Origin: Acetobacter musti
GTDB lineage: Bacteria > Pseudomonadota > Alphaproteobacteria > Acetobacterales > Acetobacteraceae
Assembly (NCBI RefSeq): GCF_011516835.1
Contig: NZ_WOTB01000013.1
Span: 1-64,000 of the forward strand
Reading direction: 5' to 3'
DNA: 64,000 nucleotides
The translations under genes and the position numbers were made by a program. The notes under the pieces are model-generated. The model had not been told where the DNA came from. It made no database searches and saw only the letters and a program-made list of their open reading frames with translations. Positions 35,086 through 44,004 of the stretch are shown here, piece by piece. Every line of letters starts with the position of its first letter. The first letter of the stretch is position 1.

Positions 35086-36417
35086 ATGGCCACATGGCAG
35101 TATTCCTTTCGGCATGTCGCCCGCGTCACCGGAACGTCAGCCCGCTGGGGCATCATTCTCATCCCCATGGCCGCCTGCGTCGGAAGCCTCTGCGCCCTGT
35201 TCCTCTGGCTGCTCGACGTCATCACCGGTTTCCGCTTCGATCATCCCGCCATCCTCTTAGGCCTCCCGTTCGCCGGCATGGCCGTCGCCGCCCTCTACCA
35301 GCACATCGGCGGCCGCTCGGAAGGTGGCAATAACCTCATCATCGACCAGATCCATGAACCTGGCGGCGGTGTCCCCCTCCGCATGGCGCCGCTCGTCCTC
35401 TTCGGCACCGTCATCAGCCACCTCTTCGGCGCCTCCGTCGGTCGGGAAGGGACCGCCGTGCAGATAGGCGGCAGCCTCGCCAGCGGCTTCGCACAACTCT
35501 TCCGCCTCGATACCCGCTCCACGCGCCTTCTGCTTACCGCCGGAATCGCCGCCGGCTTCGGCGCCGTGTTCGGAACTCCCGTCGCAGGCGCTGTCTTCGG
35601 CCTCGAAGTCCTTACGCTTGGCTGCCTGGACTACGCTGCTCTCCTTCCCGTCGCCGTCGCTTCCATCGTCGCCGACTGGACCTGTCATGCCTGGGGTATC
35701 CGTCACACCGCCTATCATGTTGGTTTCCGCGGCATCCCGGCGGCGGACGGCTCCATCTTTCACGTCAGCGCCCTGCTGCTCTGCAAGGTCAGCCTCGCCG
35801 CGATCTGCTTCGGTCTCGCCAGCCGCCTCTTCGCTGAAAGCACTCACCGGCTCAGCACCGCCTTTCGCACATTCTGCCCGCAGGCCTGGCTCCGTCCCGC
35901 CATCGGGGGAGTCCTGACCATCCTGCTCGTATGGATCACCGGCACCCGCGACTATCTTGGTCTCGGCGTCGTCAGCCCGGACCCCGCCGGCGTTTCCATC
36001 GTGAATTTCTTCGGCAGCACTCATTATTACCCCTGGGCCTGGGTTCTGAAACTGCTCTTCACGGTCATCGTGCTCGCCTGCGGCTATAAAGGCGGTGAAG
36101 TCACTCCGCTCTTCTTCATCGGCTCCGGTCTCGGCAATGCCCTGGCCCCGGTCCTCCACGTTCCCGCTGATCTCCTCGCCGGCGTCGGCTTCGTCGCCGT
36201 CTTCGCCGGCGCCGCCAACACGCCGCTGGCCTGTACCTTCATGGCCGTCGAACTCTTCGGCGCGGCAGACGTGATCTATTACGCAGCCGGCTGTTTCATT
36301 GCCTATCTCTGCTCCGGCCACACCGGCATCTACCTGTCACAGCGCATAGGCACCCCGAAGACCCTGCTGCCACAGCTGAAACCGGGCATACGTCTGCGGG
36401 AACTTCCACGGTCTTAG
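35086..36417 (+). CDS. CLC-F type fluoride/proton antiporter
   Basis: 443 residues, CLC fold. The gating glutamate is Glu121 in ASVGREGTAVQIGG. The usual GSGIP chloride motif is replaced by GRSEGGNNLII, and the later motif reads YKGGEVTPLFFIG, both features of the fluoride-exporting CLC clade. It should protect the cell by expelling F-. The ATG at 35086 has GCAGGAG nine bases upstream; two ATGs at 35065 and 35068 lack a proper site. The leader carries a probable fluoride riboswitch, which supports the substrate. Confidence 0.85.
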   Translation: MATWQYSFRHVARVTGTSARWGIILIPMAACVGSLCALFLWLLDVITGFRFDHPAILLGLPFAGMAVAALYQHIGGRSEGGNNLIIDQIHEPGGGVPLRMAPLVLFGTVISHLFGASVGREGTAVQIGGSLASGFAQLFRLDTRSTRLLLTAGIAAGFGAVFGTPVAGAVFGLEVLTLGCLDYAALLPVAVASIVADWTCHAWGIRHTAYHVGFRGIPAADGSIFHVSALLLCKVSLAAICFGLASRLFAESTHRLSTAFRTFCPQAWLRPAIGGVLTILLVWITGTRDYLGLGVVSPDPAGVSIVNFFGSTHYYPWAWVLKLLFTVIVLACGYKGGEVTPLFFIGSGLGNALAPVLHVPADLLAGVGFVAVFAGAANTPLACTFMAVELFGAADVIYYAAGCFIAYLCSGHTGIYLSQRIGTPKTLLPQLKPGIRLRELPRS

Positions 36418-36459
36418 CGGAACCCTGGCCGGTATAGCGAGAGATCATGTCGAAGTTAT

Positions 36460-36482
36460 TTGCGAACGACTCTTAATTGCAA
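36460..36482. promoter_or_regulatory. Fur-like box upstream of an unknown gene
   Basis: TTGCGAACGACTCTTAATTGCAA matches 18 of 23 positions of the idealised Fur-type palindrome I used (TTGCGAATGA-TTCTCATTCGCAA), with symmetrical TTGC and GCAA ends. It lies 43 bases before the start chosen for the next gene. Iron control is inferred. Confidence 0.4.
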
Positions 36483-36525
36483 TAATAGAAAGGCCAGCGT
36501 CCATTTCGCAGGAGCGGCTTCAGTC

Positions 36526-37500
36526 ATGACCACATCAACAGGCTTCACCGCCAGCTGGCATCTCGAACGGTCACGCCCGGCCGACATCCTCGCCTATGCC
36601 GATCCGTTCTTCCCCTTCATCGGACAGATCAACAAACTGGTCGCCCGGTTTCAGGGTGTGCAGTTCCTGTGCACGCACGGCACGCCACCGGAGGAACTGA
36701 CCGCACTCCGCAATACGCTCGCCTTTCATATCGTGAAAATGTCACGCTGGTGGAATTTCGACTTCTGCCCGCGTGGTGTTCTGGAACTTTCCGGCCCCGT
36801 CTTCATGGATTACGTAAAGGCGCATCTCGAACAGTCATGCGACGACGAAACGCTGTACGACGTCTTCACCCTGCAGCGTTACATGCGGGCAGGCGATGTC
36901 GATCACATCGTCATCCTCGGCCGTGATGAGGCGCCAGGTCAGGACTCCACGCTCTACGGCGTTGACGGGCAGAGACGGTTCCGCTTCGCATCCGGCACCG
37001 AAAAACGTGGCTTCGCCTGGCGCGGGACGCAATATCCGGACTTTCCCGCAATGTGGCTCGCCGCGCGTCACGAGAAAGCCGACAGAGAAAACGATGCCGG
37101 CTCCGCATGCGATATGCGGCTGGCCCAGGCCGAACACAGACTGGCCAGTATCTGGCATCAGCGCTATTTCCACGCGACCTGCGAGCGCAACACCGTGCAG
37201 CGCTATGCCGAAGCCTGCATGCAGCTCAGCCATTTTCACAGTGCCTTCGGACGGATCGAGGGAGAGTCGATCATCAACAGCCTCGCATTCCGCATCGTGC
37301 GGCTGGCCGTCCACGCCCGCCGGTCGGTCGCGGATCTCCTGACTGGCAATCCCGAAACCCGCATGGACGATTTCTCCGCCAGCACCGTCGAGCAGCGCGC
37401 GAGGACGCATGTCTTTACCTGCGCCGATGAAACACGTCAGGCCGCACTCACCGCGATCGTCGACTGCGTCGGAAATTATCGCCCGAGACGCTGCTGCTGA
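36526..37500 (+). CDS. Unknown 324-aa protein
   Basis: Soluble, no signal peptide, no recognised domain. Features: an aromatic-rich N terminus (TASWHLERSRPADILAYADP), IVKMSRWWNFDFCPRG, and a His/Cys-containing helix (RYFHATCERNTVQRYAEACM). The ATG at 36526 has GGAG 11 bases upstream; a TTG 22 codons earlier is in frame but lies in a possible Fur box. It converges with an IsdG-like monooxygenase gene, also suggestive of iron or heme metabolism, but no function can be assigned. Confidence 0.6.
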   Translation: MTTSTGFTASWHLERSRPADILAYADPFFPFIGQINKLVARFQGVQFLCTHGTPPEELTALRNTLAFHIVKMSRWWNFDFCPRGVLELSGPVFMDYVKAHLEQSCDDETLYDVFTLQRYMRAGDVDHIVILGRDEAPGQDSTLYGVDGQRRFRFASGTEKRGFAWRGTQYPDFPAMWLAARHEKADRENDAGSACDMRLAQAEHRLASIWHQRYFHATCERNTVQRYAEACMQLSHFHSAFGRIEGESIINSLAFRIVRLAVHARRSVADLLTGNPETRMDDFSASTVEQRARTHVFTCADETRQAALTAIVDCVGNYRPRRCC

Positions 37501-37545
37501 ACCCCGATGCCAGACACATCCCGATAACAGGGCTGGCAGAACCCG

Positions 37546-37571
37546 GAAAAAAGAAGCCGCCCCGACGGGCC
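37546..37571 (-). terminator. Probable terminator of the IsdG-like gene
   Basis: On the minus strand GCCC-GTCG-GGGC is followed by GGCTTCTTTTTT, a short hairpin and T-run. It lies between two convergent genes and fits the end of the minus-strand one. Confidence 0.45.
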
Positions 37572-37628
37572 ACTCCATACCACCGGATGGTCCGAAACCA
37601 GACCGGCAGGGGCGCGGAGTTCATCCAC

Positions 37629-37949
37629 TCAGAGAGTCACGTCCTGAAGGACCTCGAACCCCTCAAAAACCGGCGGTCCAGCCGTCAGCGCCCGTCCTTC
37701 CCCGGCATGCGCATGCGCGGCGCGGAACTGTTCCGACTGCGTCCAGTCCCGGAACGCCTCGAATGACTCCCACACGGTATGGGACGCATAAAGCGTATAT
37801 TCCTCATGCTTTGGTCCTTTCAGAAACTGAAAGGATACGAATCCGGGAACGGTTTTCAGCAGAACGTCGCGATCCAGCCACCGGCGCCGAAACGCGTTCT
37901 CATTATCCGGATGCACCCTGAAACGGTTCATCGCGATATACATCGTCAT
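37629..37949 (-). CDS. IsdG/ABM-family monooxygenase
   Basis: 106 residues. The antibiotic-biosynthesis-monooxygenase fold is indicated by MNRFRVHPDNENAFRRRW and VWESFEAFRDWTQSEQFRAA-H. The catalytic triad of IsdG-type heme-degrading enzymes has equivalents at Asn8, Trp69 and His79, with the expected 10-residue Trp-His spacing. It may open heme to release iron, or act on a quinone-like compound. The ATG at 37949 has GGAGGG upstream. Confidence 0.72.
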   Translation of the reverse strand: MTMYIAMNRFRVHPDNENAFRRRWLDRDVLLKTVPGFVSFQFLKGPKHEEYTLYASHTVWESFEAFRDWTQSEQFRAAHAHAGEGRALTAGPPVFEGFEVLQDVTL

Positions 37950-37995
37950 TCTCTTTCCCTCCGCTTGGAAACGCGCCTTATACAAGCCTCGCCGC

Positions 37996-39621
37996 TCAGT
38001 AATCCGGGTCGTAAGTCAGTCCCTCGATCCACGCCCGGATATCCGCCGGACGCTCCACTCCGGCCATTCCATGATCGAAGATAAACTCCGCCAGGCGCAC
38101 CGCCGAGGTAATCGCCACCTCAATGATATGCGTCTGCGGCGGAAACAGTCGCCCGCGCTCCAGCGCCACTACATCCACCTGATCCGCCAGTGCCAGCGCC
38201 GCCTCAATGATCAGCGCATCCGTGACGATCTTCGGCCGCGTCGCATGCAGCGCCAGCCCCAGCGCGGGGAAAATATAGAAGTTGTTCGCCTGGCCCGGAT
38301 AGAACGTCCTGCCATTCAGCTCCACATTCGGAAACTGCTCGCCCCCCGCGAAAAGCGCCCGCCCGTCAGACCACTGATAAGCCTGCTCCGCCGTGCATTC
38401 CGCATTCGCCCTTGGCAGCGACAGAGAGAAGATGACCGGCCGCTCGTTCAGCCGCGCCATTTCAGCCACGATCTCCTGACTGAACGCCCCGCCGGACGTC
38501 GAAACACCGATCAGCACCGAGGCATTCACCCGCCGGATCGTCTTCAGCAGATCTTTCGTCGGCTCGGCCGGATGCGCGAACCGCTTCTGCTCCTCCGAAA
38601 GATCCGTGCGTGACGGCTCAATCAGGCCGTTCACGTCCAGAAGCGTAATACGCGAACAGGCCTCCTCCTCGCTCAGCCCCTCCGCCTTCATCGCCGTGAC
38701 CAGCAGATCCGAAATTCCCAGCCCCGAAGACCCCGCGCCAAGAAAGACGAAGCGCTGTTCGGAGAGTTTCTCTTCCTTCACCTTAAGAGCAGTAATCAGA
38801 CCCGCCAGCGTCACCGCCGCCGTGCCCTGAATATCATCGTTATAACAGAGCACCCGGTCGCGATATTTCGCGAGATAACGCAGCGCATCCGTGCCTTTCC
38901 AGTCCTCGAAATGCAGACAGCAGCCCGGAAACACTTCCTGAACCGCCACGATAAATTCCTCCACGAACTCATCGAGCTCTTCGATGGATGGCGGCTCCCG
39001 GCGCAGACCGAGATAAAGCGGATCAGCCCGCAGCGCCGCATTCGTCGTGCCGATATCAAGCTGGACCGGCAGCAGCGAGCGGGGAGGGACCGAACCGCAG
39101 ACAGTATAAAGCTGGAGTTTCCCGATCGGGATTCCCATTCCGTTCACCCCGATATCCCCGAGACCGAGAATACGCCCGCCCGTCGTCACACAGATCGTCC
39201 GGACATCACGCTCCGGCCAGTTCCGCAGAACCTCGGCAATCCGTCCCTTCATCTCCAGGGTGATGTACATCCCGCGCGGACGCCGGTACAGATGGCTGAA
39301 CATCCTGCAGGCCTGCGCCAGTGTCGGCGCATAGATGATCGGCACGAATGTCGCGGGATCGGATCGCAGCACCTTGTAGAAAAGGGTCTCGTTCCGGTCG
39401 ACGAGAGAGTTCAGATAGATATAGCGCTCCAGATCGTTCGGCTTGGCCTCCAGATGCCGGAATGTCCGCTCGATCTGCCGCTCCAGCGTCTCGACACGCG
39501 GCGGCAGAAGTCCCTCCAGCCCGTAAGCCTTCCGCTCCTCCGCAGTATAGGCCGTGCCATGGTTGAGTTCGGCGTCGTTCAGCAGCGCCATGCCGCGCAG
39601 CGAGGATTTCTGAGAAGACAT
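37996..39621 (-). CDS. maeA: NAD-dependent malic enzyme
   Basis: 541 residues, close to the 565 of E. coli MaeA. Oxidatively decarboxylates malate to pyruvate. Motifs: SHLYRRPRGMYI, VTTGGRILGLGDIGVNGMGI, GIPIGKLQLYTVCGSVPP (catalytic Lys), EDWKGTDALRYL with the metal-binding acidic pair, and FLGAGSSGLGISDLL (NAD loop). The ATG at 39621 follows AGGAG; an upstream ATG gives no conserved sequence. It links the TCA cycle and pyruvate pool. Confidence 0.92.
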   Translation of the reverse strand: MSSQKSSLRGMALLNDAELNHGTAYTAEERKAYGLEGLLPPRVETLERQIERTFRHLEAKPNDLERYIYLNSLVDRNETLFYKVLRSDPATFVPIIYAPTLAQACRMFSHLYRRPRGMYITLEMKGRIAEVLRNWPERDVRTICVTTGGRILGLGDIGVNGMGIPIGKLQLYTVCGSVPPRSLLPVQLDIGTTNAALRADPLYLGLRREPPSIEELDEFVEEFIVAVQEVFPGCCLHFEDWKGTDALRYLAKYRDRVLCYNDDIQGTAAVTLAGLITALKVKEEKLSEQRFVFLGAGSSGLGISDLLVTAMKAEGLSEEEACSRITLLDVNGLIEPSRTDLSEEQKRFAHPAEPTKDLLKTIRRVNASVLIGVSTSGGAFSQEIVAEMARLNERPVIFSLSLPRANAECTAEQAYQWSDGRALFAGGEQFPNVELNGRTFYPGQANNFYIFPALGLALHATRPKIVTDALIIEAALALADQVDVVALERGRLFPPQTHIIEVAITSAVRLAEFIFDHGMAGVERPADIRAWIEGLTYDPDY

Positions 39622-39830
39622 CAGAGGCACACTCCTGGTTCTTCCCGCCGACAGGGCGGCGGGCGCCATGTGGTTGAACAGCAGAACCTTTGTATGCCTG
39701 TCCGGGCACTCTGCGAACCGCTTCAGGCTTTCACATTTTCAGACAGAATAAATGTGATTTCAGAAAAGCCCGGCCAAAGGACGAAGAACGCCCCGGAATC
39801 GGGGACACCCTGAAATCACGCCCCGCCGGC

Positions 39831-40607
39831 TCAGCCCTGACGGATTTTCCGCCCGTGCGACAGCTCCGTGACCACCCCGTGGAGGGTCCGCAGCTCCTGC
39901 TCCGTCACCTCGCCGCGCGTGAAAAAATGCCGCAGATTTCTCACCATGCCCGGCTTCTTCTGCTCGTTCCGCAGAAAGCCGCACTCATCCAGCTCCGCCA
40001 GCAGATGCCGCATGAAATTCTCAAGCTCACCCTTCGTCGCAACGTGAGTCTCATTGGTCATCAGCTCACGGGACGGGGTCTCATCCTCCGTCAGCCACCA
40101 CTCATAGGCCATGACCATCACGGCCTGCGCCAGATTCAGCGACATGAAACCAGGATTCAGCGGATACCGGATCAGCCCGTCCGCCCGCGCCATATCCTCA
40201 TTGTCCAGCCCCGTCCGCTCCGGCCCGAACAGCAGCCCGACCCGCAACCCCCGCCGCGTCGCCGCCCGCAGCTCCGCCGCCCCACCCCGCGCCGTCAGAA
40301 CCTGTTTGACGATATGCCGGGGCCGGGGACACGTGGCATACACATGATGCAGGTCCGCCACGGCATCATCCACCGTATCGAAAACTTCAATGGCCTCCAG
40401 AATCCGGTCCGCTCCGGACGCCGTCCGCCAGGCCCGGTCCTGCGGCCAGCCATCACGCGGCGCGACCAGACGCAGATGGAACAGCCCGCCATTGGCCATC
40501 GCCCGCGCCGTGGTGCCGATATTCTCCGCCATCTGCGGCCGCACGAGAATCACGACCGGACTGTTCCCGATCGGCTCCAGCGGCGCTCCGCCGTCCTTGC
40601 CAGTCAT
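39831..40607 (-). CDS. trmJ: tRNA/rRNA 2'-O-methyltransferase, TrmJ family
   Basis: 258 residues. SPOUT-class methyltransferase with VVILVRPQMAENIGTTARAM at the N terminus and the knot motifs LLFGPERTGLDNEDM and RYPLNPGFMSLNLAQAVMV-M. TrmJ methylates the ribose at position 32 of several tRNAs. It starts 10 bases after the cysS stop, so it is cotranscribed with cysS. Confidence 0.9.
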   Translation of the reverse strand: MTGKDGGAPLEPIGNSPVVILVRPQMAENIGTTARAMANGGLFHLRLVAPRDGWPQDRAWRTASGADRILEAIEVFDTVDDAVADLHHVYATCPRPRHIVKQVLTARGGAAELRAATRRGLRVGLLFGPERTGLDNEDMARADGLIRYPLNPGFMSLNLAQAVMVMAYEWWLTEDETPSRELMTNETHVATKGELENFMRHLLAELDECGFLRNEQKKPGMVRNLRHFFTRGEVTEQELRTLHGVVTELSHGRKIRQG

Positions 40608-40617
40608 GATGAGCGCC

Positions 40618-41982
40618 TCACGCTCGTCTCCAGGTCGTGCCGCCGGCTCCGTCTTCCAGAGTGACGCCCCGATCCGTGAGCTGTGCTCTGATCTCGTCGG
40701 CACGGACGAAATCCTTCGCCTTGCGGGCGGCAAGACGCTCAGCGATCAGCGCTTCGATCTCCGCTTCCGACGGACCATCAGCCGCCGTACCACCCCGGAA
40801 CCAGGCTGCGGGCTCCTGAGTGAGCAGGCCAAGCATCTCGCCCGCGACCTTCAGATCCGCCGCCGCGTCCTGGTCTCCGGCCAGAGCCGCCGTCGCCAGA
40901 ACATGCATCTCCGCAATGGCTTTCGGCGTGTTCAGATCGTCGCACAGCGCATCAAGAAAAGCCTGCGGAACGGAACGACCGGAAACATCGGGCGGCCCGG
41001 CAGTCTCCAGAGCCCGATAGAAACGGTCCATGGTTTTGCGGGCTTCATCCAGTCCGGACCAGGTAAAATTGAGCACCGAACGATACTGCGCGCTCATCAG
41101 CAACAGCCGCAGCGCCTCCACCGGCCCTTTATCCAGCACATCGGACAGCGTGTAGAAATTGCCGAGCGATTTCGACATCTTCTCGCCCTCGACGAGAAGC
41201 ATCGCATTGTGCAGCCAGTAATTCGCGAATTTCCCGTGCGGAAAACAGCACAGGCTCTGCGCCCGCTCATTTTCATGATGCGGAAACAGCAGGTCCGACC
41301 CGCCGCCATGAATGTCGAAACTTTCCCCCAGATAACGATGCGCCATCGCCGAGCATTCGATGTGCCAGCCCGGCCGCCCGCGACCCCATGGCGAAACCCA
41401 GCCCGGCTGCTCCGGCGTGGACGGCTTCCAGAGCACGAAATCCCCCGGATCGCGCTTGTAAGGCGCCACTTCCACCCGCGCTCCGGCCACCAGCTCGTCC
41501 GGATCGCGCCCCGACAGCGCGCCATAAGACGCAAAGGACGCCACGGCGAAAAGCACATGCCCTTCCGCCTCATAGGCGTGGCCCTGCTTAATCAGCCGGG
41601 CAATCATCGCCTGCATCTCGCCGATATTATGCGTCGCCCGCGGCTCGATATCCGGCGGCACCATGTTCATCGCCGCCAGACCGGCATGAAACTCCGCCGT
41701 CGTCCGCGCCGTCAGACTCCCGATATCCTCGCCATTCGCCGCCGCCCGCGCCGTGATCTTGTCATCGACATCGGTAATGTTCCGCACAAAAGTCACGCGC
41801 GGATAAAGCTGCCGCAACAGACGGATCAGAATATCCGCCGTCAGCATCGCCCGCAGATTGCCGATATGCGGCACATCATAGACAGTCGGACCACAGTAAT
41901 AGACGCGCACATGCCCCGGATCGAGCGGCTCGAACGGAACGGTCGCCCGCCGCTGGCTGTCATGGAGCTGAAACTGGCTCAT
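40618..41982 (-). CDS. cysS: Cysteinyl-tRNA synthetase
   Basis: 454 residues. Class I synthetase. YYCGPTVYDVPHIGNLRA holds the zinc Cys30 and the HIGN motif; RPGWHIECSAMAHRYLG and DIHGGGSDLLFPHHENE form the Cys/zinc pocket; KMSKS is at about 267. The DALR-type anticodon region follows (DALCDDLNTPKA). Slightly shorter than the E. coli enzyme (461). Confidence 0.97.
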   Translation of the reverse strand: MSQFQLHDSQRRATVPFEPLDPGHVRVYYCGPTVYDVPHIGNLRAMLTADILIRLLRQLYPRVTFVRNITDVDDKITARAAANGEDIGSLTARTTAEFHAGLAAMNMVPPDIEPRATHNIGEMQAMIARLIKQGHAYEAEGHVLFAVASFASYGALSGRDPDELVAGARVEVAPYKRDPGDFVLWKPSTPEQPGWVSPWGRGRPGWHIECSAMAHRYLGESFDIHGGGSDLLFPHHENERAQSLCCFPHGKFANYWLHNAMLLVEGEKMSKSLGNFYTLSDVLDKGPVEALRLLLMSAQYRSVLNFTWSGLDEARKTMDRFYRALETAGPPDVSGRSVPQAFLDALCDDLNTPKAIAEMHVLATAALAGDQDAAADLKVAGEMLGLLTQEPAAWFRGGTAADGPSEAEIEALIAERLAARKAKDFVRADEIRAQLTDRGVTLEDGAGGTTWRRA

Positions 41983-42201
41983 CGTATGCTGTTCTCTGTC
42001 GTCTGCGTAAGGAACAATGCGGCTCTCGCCCGCGATCCGTGACCGGCGCCACGGCAGCGAACATGCCTCCGACGGAAGTCAGAAACCCGTCACCACGGAA
42101 CCACAACGAAATCGCGCCTGCGTGGATGCCCCGGCAGCCCCGCGAACGCAACTCCCCGTCTGGTGAAGGTCAGCAGACGGCAGAACCGTAACAGCCTCCG
42201 C

Positions 42202-42615
42202 TCAGCGCGGCGCTACCCAGCCATTTCCGGTGGAATCGCCCAGCGTCCCCGTCCCGGTCGGGCCGGAATCCTGATAGGATGACCCGAAACGGGACAGATT
42301 CGCGCCCGTGACCGAATCCCGTGTCACATGCTCTTCATGATCCGGGTCCGGGCCATGATCGATATCCATGGACGGCGCCTCCTGATACCCCGGCGGCAGT
42401 GAACGCCGCCCCCGAACATGCAGATGCTCATGCTGGCGGGACTGAACACCGGTCGTAACGGATGAGCCGGCATCCTGTTGCGTCGGGTCGCCATTCGTCA
42501 TCTCCGCCCCGGCCAGCGGATCATTCGGAGCCGCGCACGCCACTCCGGCCATGGGGCCGGCGGACAGCGCGAAAGCCAGAGCGACACCGGCGCTGAAACG
42601 GGGGAAAGCAACCAT
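42202..42615 (-). CDS. Exported hydrophilic protein of unknown function
   Basis: 137 residues. MVAFPRFSAGVALAFALSAG with PMAGVACAAPND is a clear Sec signal with cleavage near CAA. The mature part is hydrophilic and rich in His, Asp, Gly and Thr (QHEHLHVRGRRSLPPGY, DIDHGPDPDHEEH). No family recognised. His/Asp clusters could bind metal; that is speculative. Confidence 0.6.
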   Translation of the reverse strand: MVAFPRFSAGVALAFALSAGPMAGVACAAPNDPLAGAEMTNGDPTQQDAGSSVTTGVQSRQHEHLHVRGRRSLPPGYQEAPSMDIDHGPDPDHEEHVTRDSVTGANLSRFGSSYQDSGPTGTGTLGDSTGNGWVAPR

Positions 42616-42872
42616 CAGAACCACTCTCTGCGTAAAAGGACGCCTCCGGAAAAAGAGGCGGAACACAACCCGCCCGGATATGCGGGCTGTTGTTTCAACT
42701 GCGAACAGTTTCGCACAACAGTCACTGAAAAACCATGACTATTCCGGCCCGGTATGCCCCGTCACTCACCCGGCGCGGGGCAGCTTTTCACCGGCTGCAT
42801 CAGTTCCCATATAGTGCCCGTATCCGCCGATGCAACAGGACCGGATGCTACAAAAAGAGGAGGGAAGCCATC

Positions 42873-43544
42873 ATGACCGCCGATCTGTTCGACCTCCCGC
42901 AGGCCCGTCCTGCCGCACACGCGCCAGCATCTCCTGTCTCCCTCGCCGAAGGCGCCGTCCTCCTGCCCGCTCTGGCCCTGCCCGATGCCTCCGCCCTGAT
43001 CGACGCCGTTCACACCATCGCCCGCGTCACGCCTTTCCGCCGCATGGAAACACCCGGCGGCCGCCTCATGTCCGTCGCCATGACCGCGTGTGGCAAATAT
43101 GGCTGGTGCTCCGATCGCCACGGCTACCGCTACACCGAAACATCGCCTCTGACCGGCGCATCCTGGCCTCCGGTCCCCGATATCTTCGCCGCCGTCGTCC
43201 GCCGCGCCACCGCCGCCGCCGGTTACCCCACTCCGCCCCTGCAATCCTGCCTGATCAACCGCTACGAACCCGGAACCCGCCTCTCCCTGCATCAGGACCG
43301 GGACGAAGACGCGCCTCACATGCCCATCATCTCCATCTCCCTCGGCGTCGCCGCCACCTTCCTGTGGGGCGGCCTTCACCGCGCCGATCCCACCCGCCGC
43401 CTTCGCCTCACCCATGGCGACGTCGTCGTCTGGGGCGGTCCCTCCCGCTTCGTCTTCCACGGCATCGCCCCGCTTGCCCGCTCCTTCCACCCGGATACCG
43501 GCGAATGCCGCTTCAATCTGACCTTCCGCCAGATACACCCCTGA
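42873..43544 (+). CDS. alkB: DNA oxidative demethylase AlkB
   Basis: 223 residues. Fe(II)/2-oxoglutarate dioxygenase that repairs 1-methyladenine and 3-methylcytosine. Iron ligands are His140 and Asp142 in LSLHQDRDED and His196 in FVFHGIAP; Arg213 and Arg219 in ECRFNLTFRQ bind 2-oxoglutarate. The N-terminal lid has KYGWCSDRHGYRYT. The ATG at 42873 follows GAGGAGGGAAG. Confidence 0.95.
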   Translation: MTADLFDLPQARPAAHAPASPVSLAEGAVLLPALALPDASALIDAVHTIARVTPFRRMETPGGRLMSVAMTACGKYGWCSDRHGYRYTETSPLTGASWPPVPDIFAAVVRRATAAAGYPTPPLQSCLINRYEPGTRLSLHQDRDEDAPHMPIISISLGVAATFLWGGLHRADPTRRLRLTHGDVVVWGGPSRFVFHGIAPLARSFHPDTGECRFNLTFRQIHP

Positions 43545-44004
43545 CATCACTGCCCCCCGACCCGCAGGGACAGCCTCACAGCCATTCACTTGCTCCTCCT
43601 CCGGTGCCATCGCGCTCCATCCTCTGGCCCGCTCCGCTGCAAAGATCCGTGCGCGAAATCCTCTGAGAGCGCAGCGCATGAGCTGGCAGCCGTCTGAAAC
43701 GTCCGGCCTCCGCCCGGAACGCCAAAGAACGGAAGACGCCGCGAAACGCAGTTCCTGTGATCCGACCTGTTCATAACAACAAGACAAAGAACTCCGGGGA
43801 TGTCGTCCAGAACGCAGAGCAATGCCCGGCTCCGCCGCCCGCCCACACTATAAACGCTCTCTTTTGCATTCCCGGATGAAGTTCGGCATAAGAACCGCCC
43901 CGCGCCGCCTGAGACCGGCAGCATCCGGGGCTTAACCTCTGCCTTACCAGACACACGAAACACCGCGCCTGAACAGGCGTGCTGCAAGGACGAAAGAAAC
44001 GACA
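43545..44004. other. Non-coding gap before DAHP synthase
   Basis: No coding frame with normal character is seen on either strand. Promoter sequences for the downstream gene probably lie here, but no clear -35/-10 pair or leader peptide was identified. Confidence 0.45.

Noticed and set aside
34605..35225. A 206-codon open frame on the minus strand between the flippase and CLC genes.
   Set aside because: It overlaps the riboswitch and the CLC start, has no recognisable family, and its composition is not that of a normal gene here.
36448..36477. A nine-codon ATG-started frame before the unknown 324-aa gene, considered as a leader peptide.
   Set aside because: No run of a single amino acid and no attenuator-like hairpins follow; it overlaps the Fur-like box.
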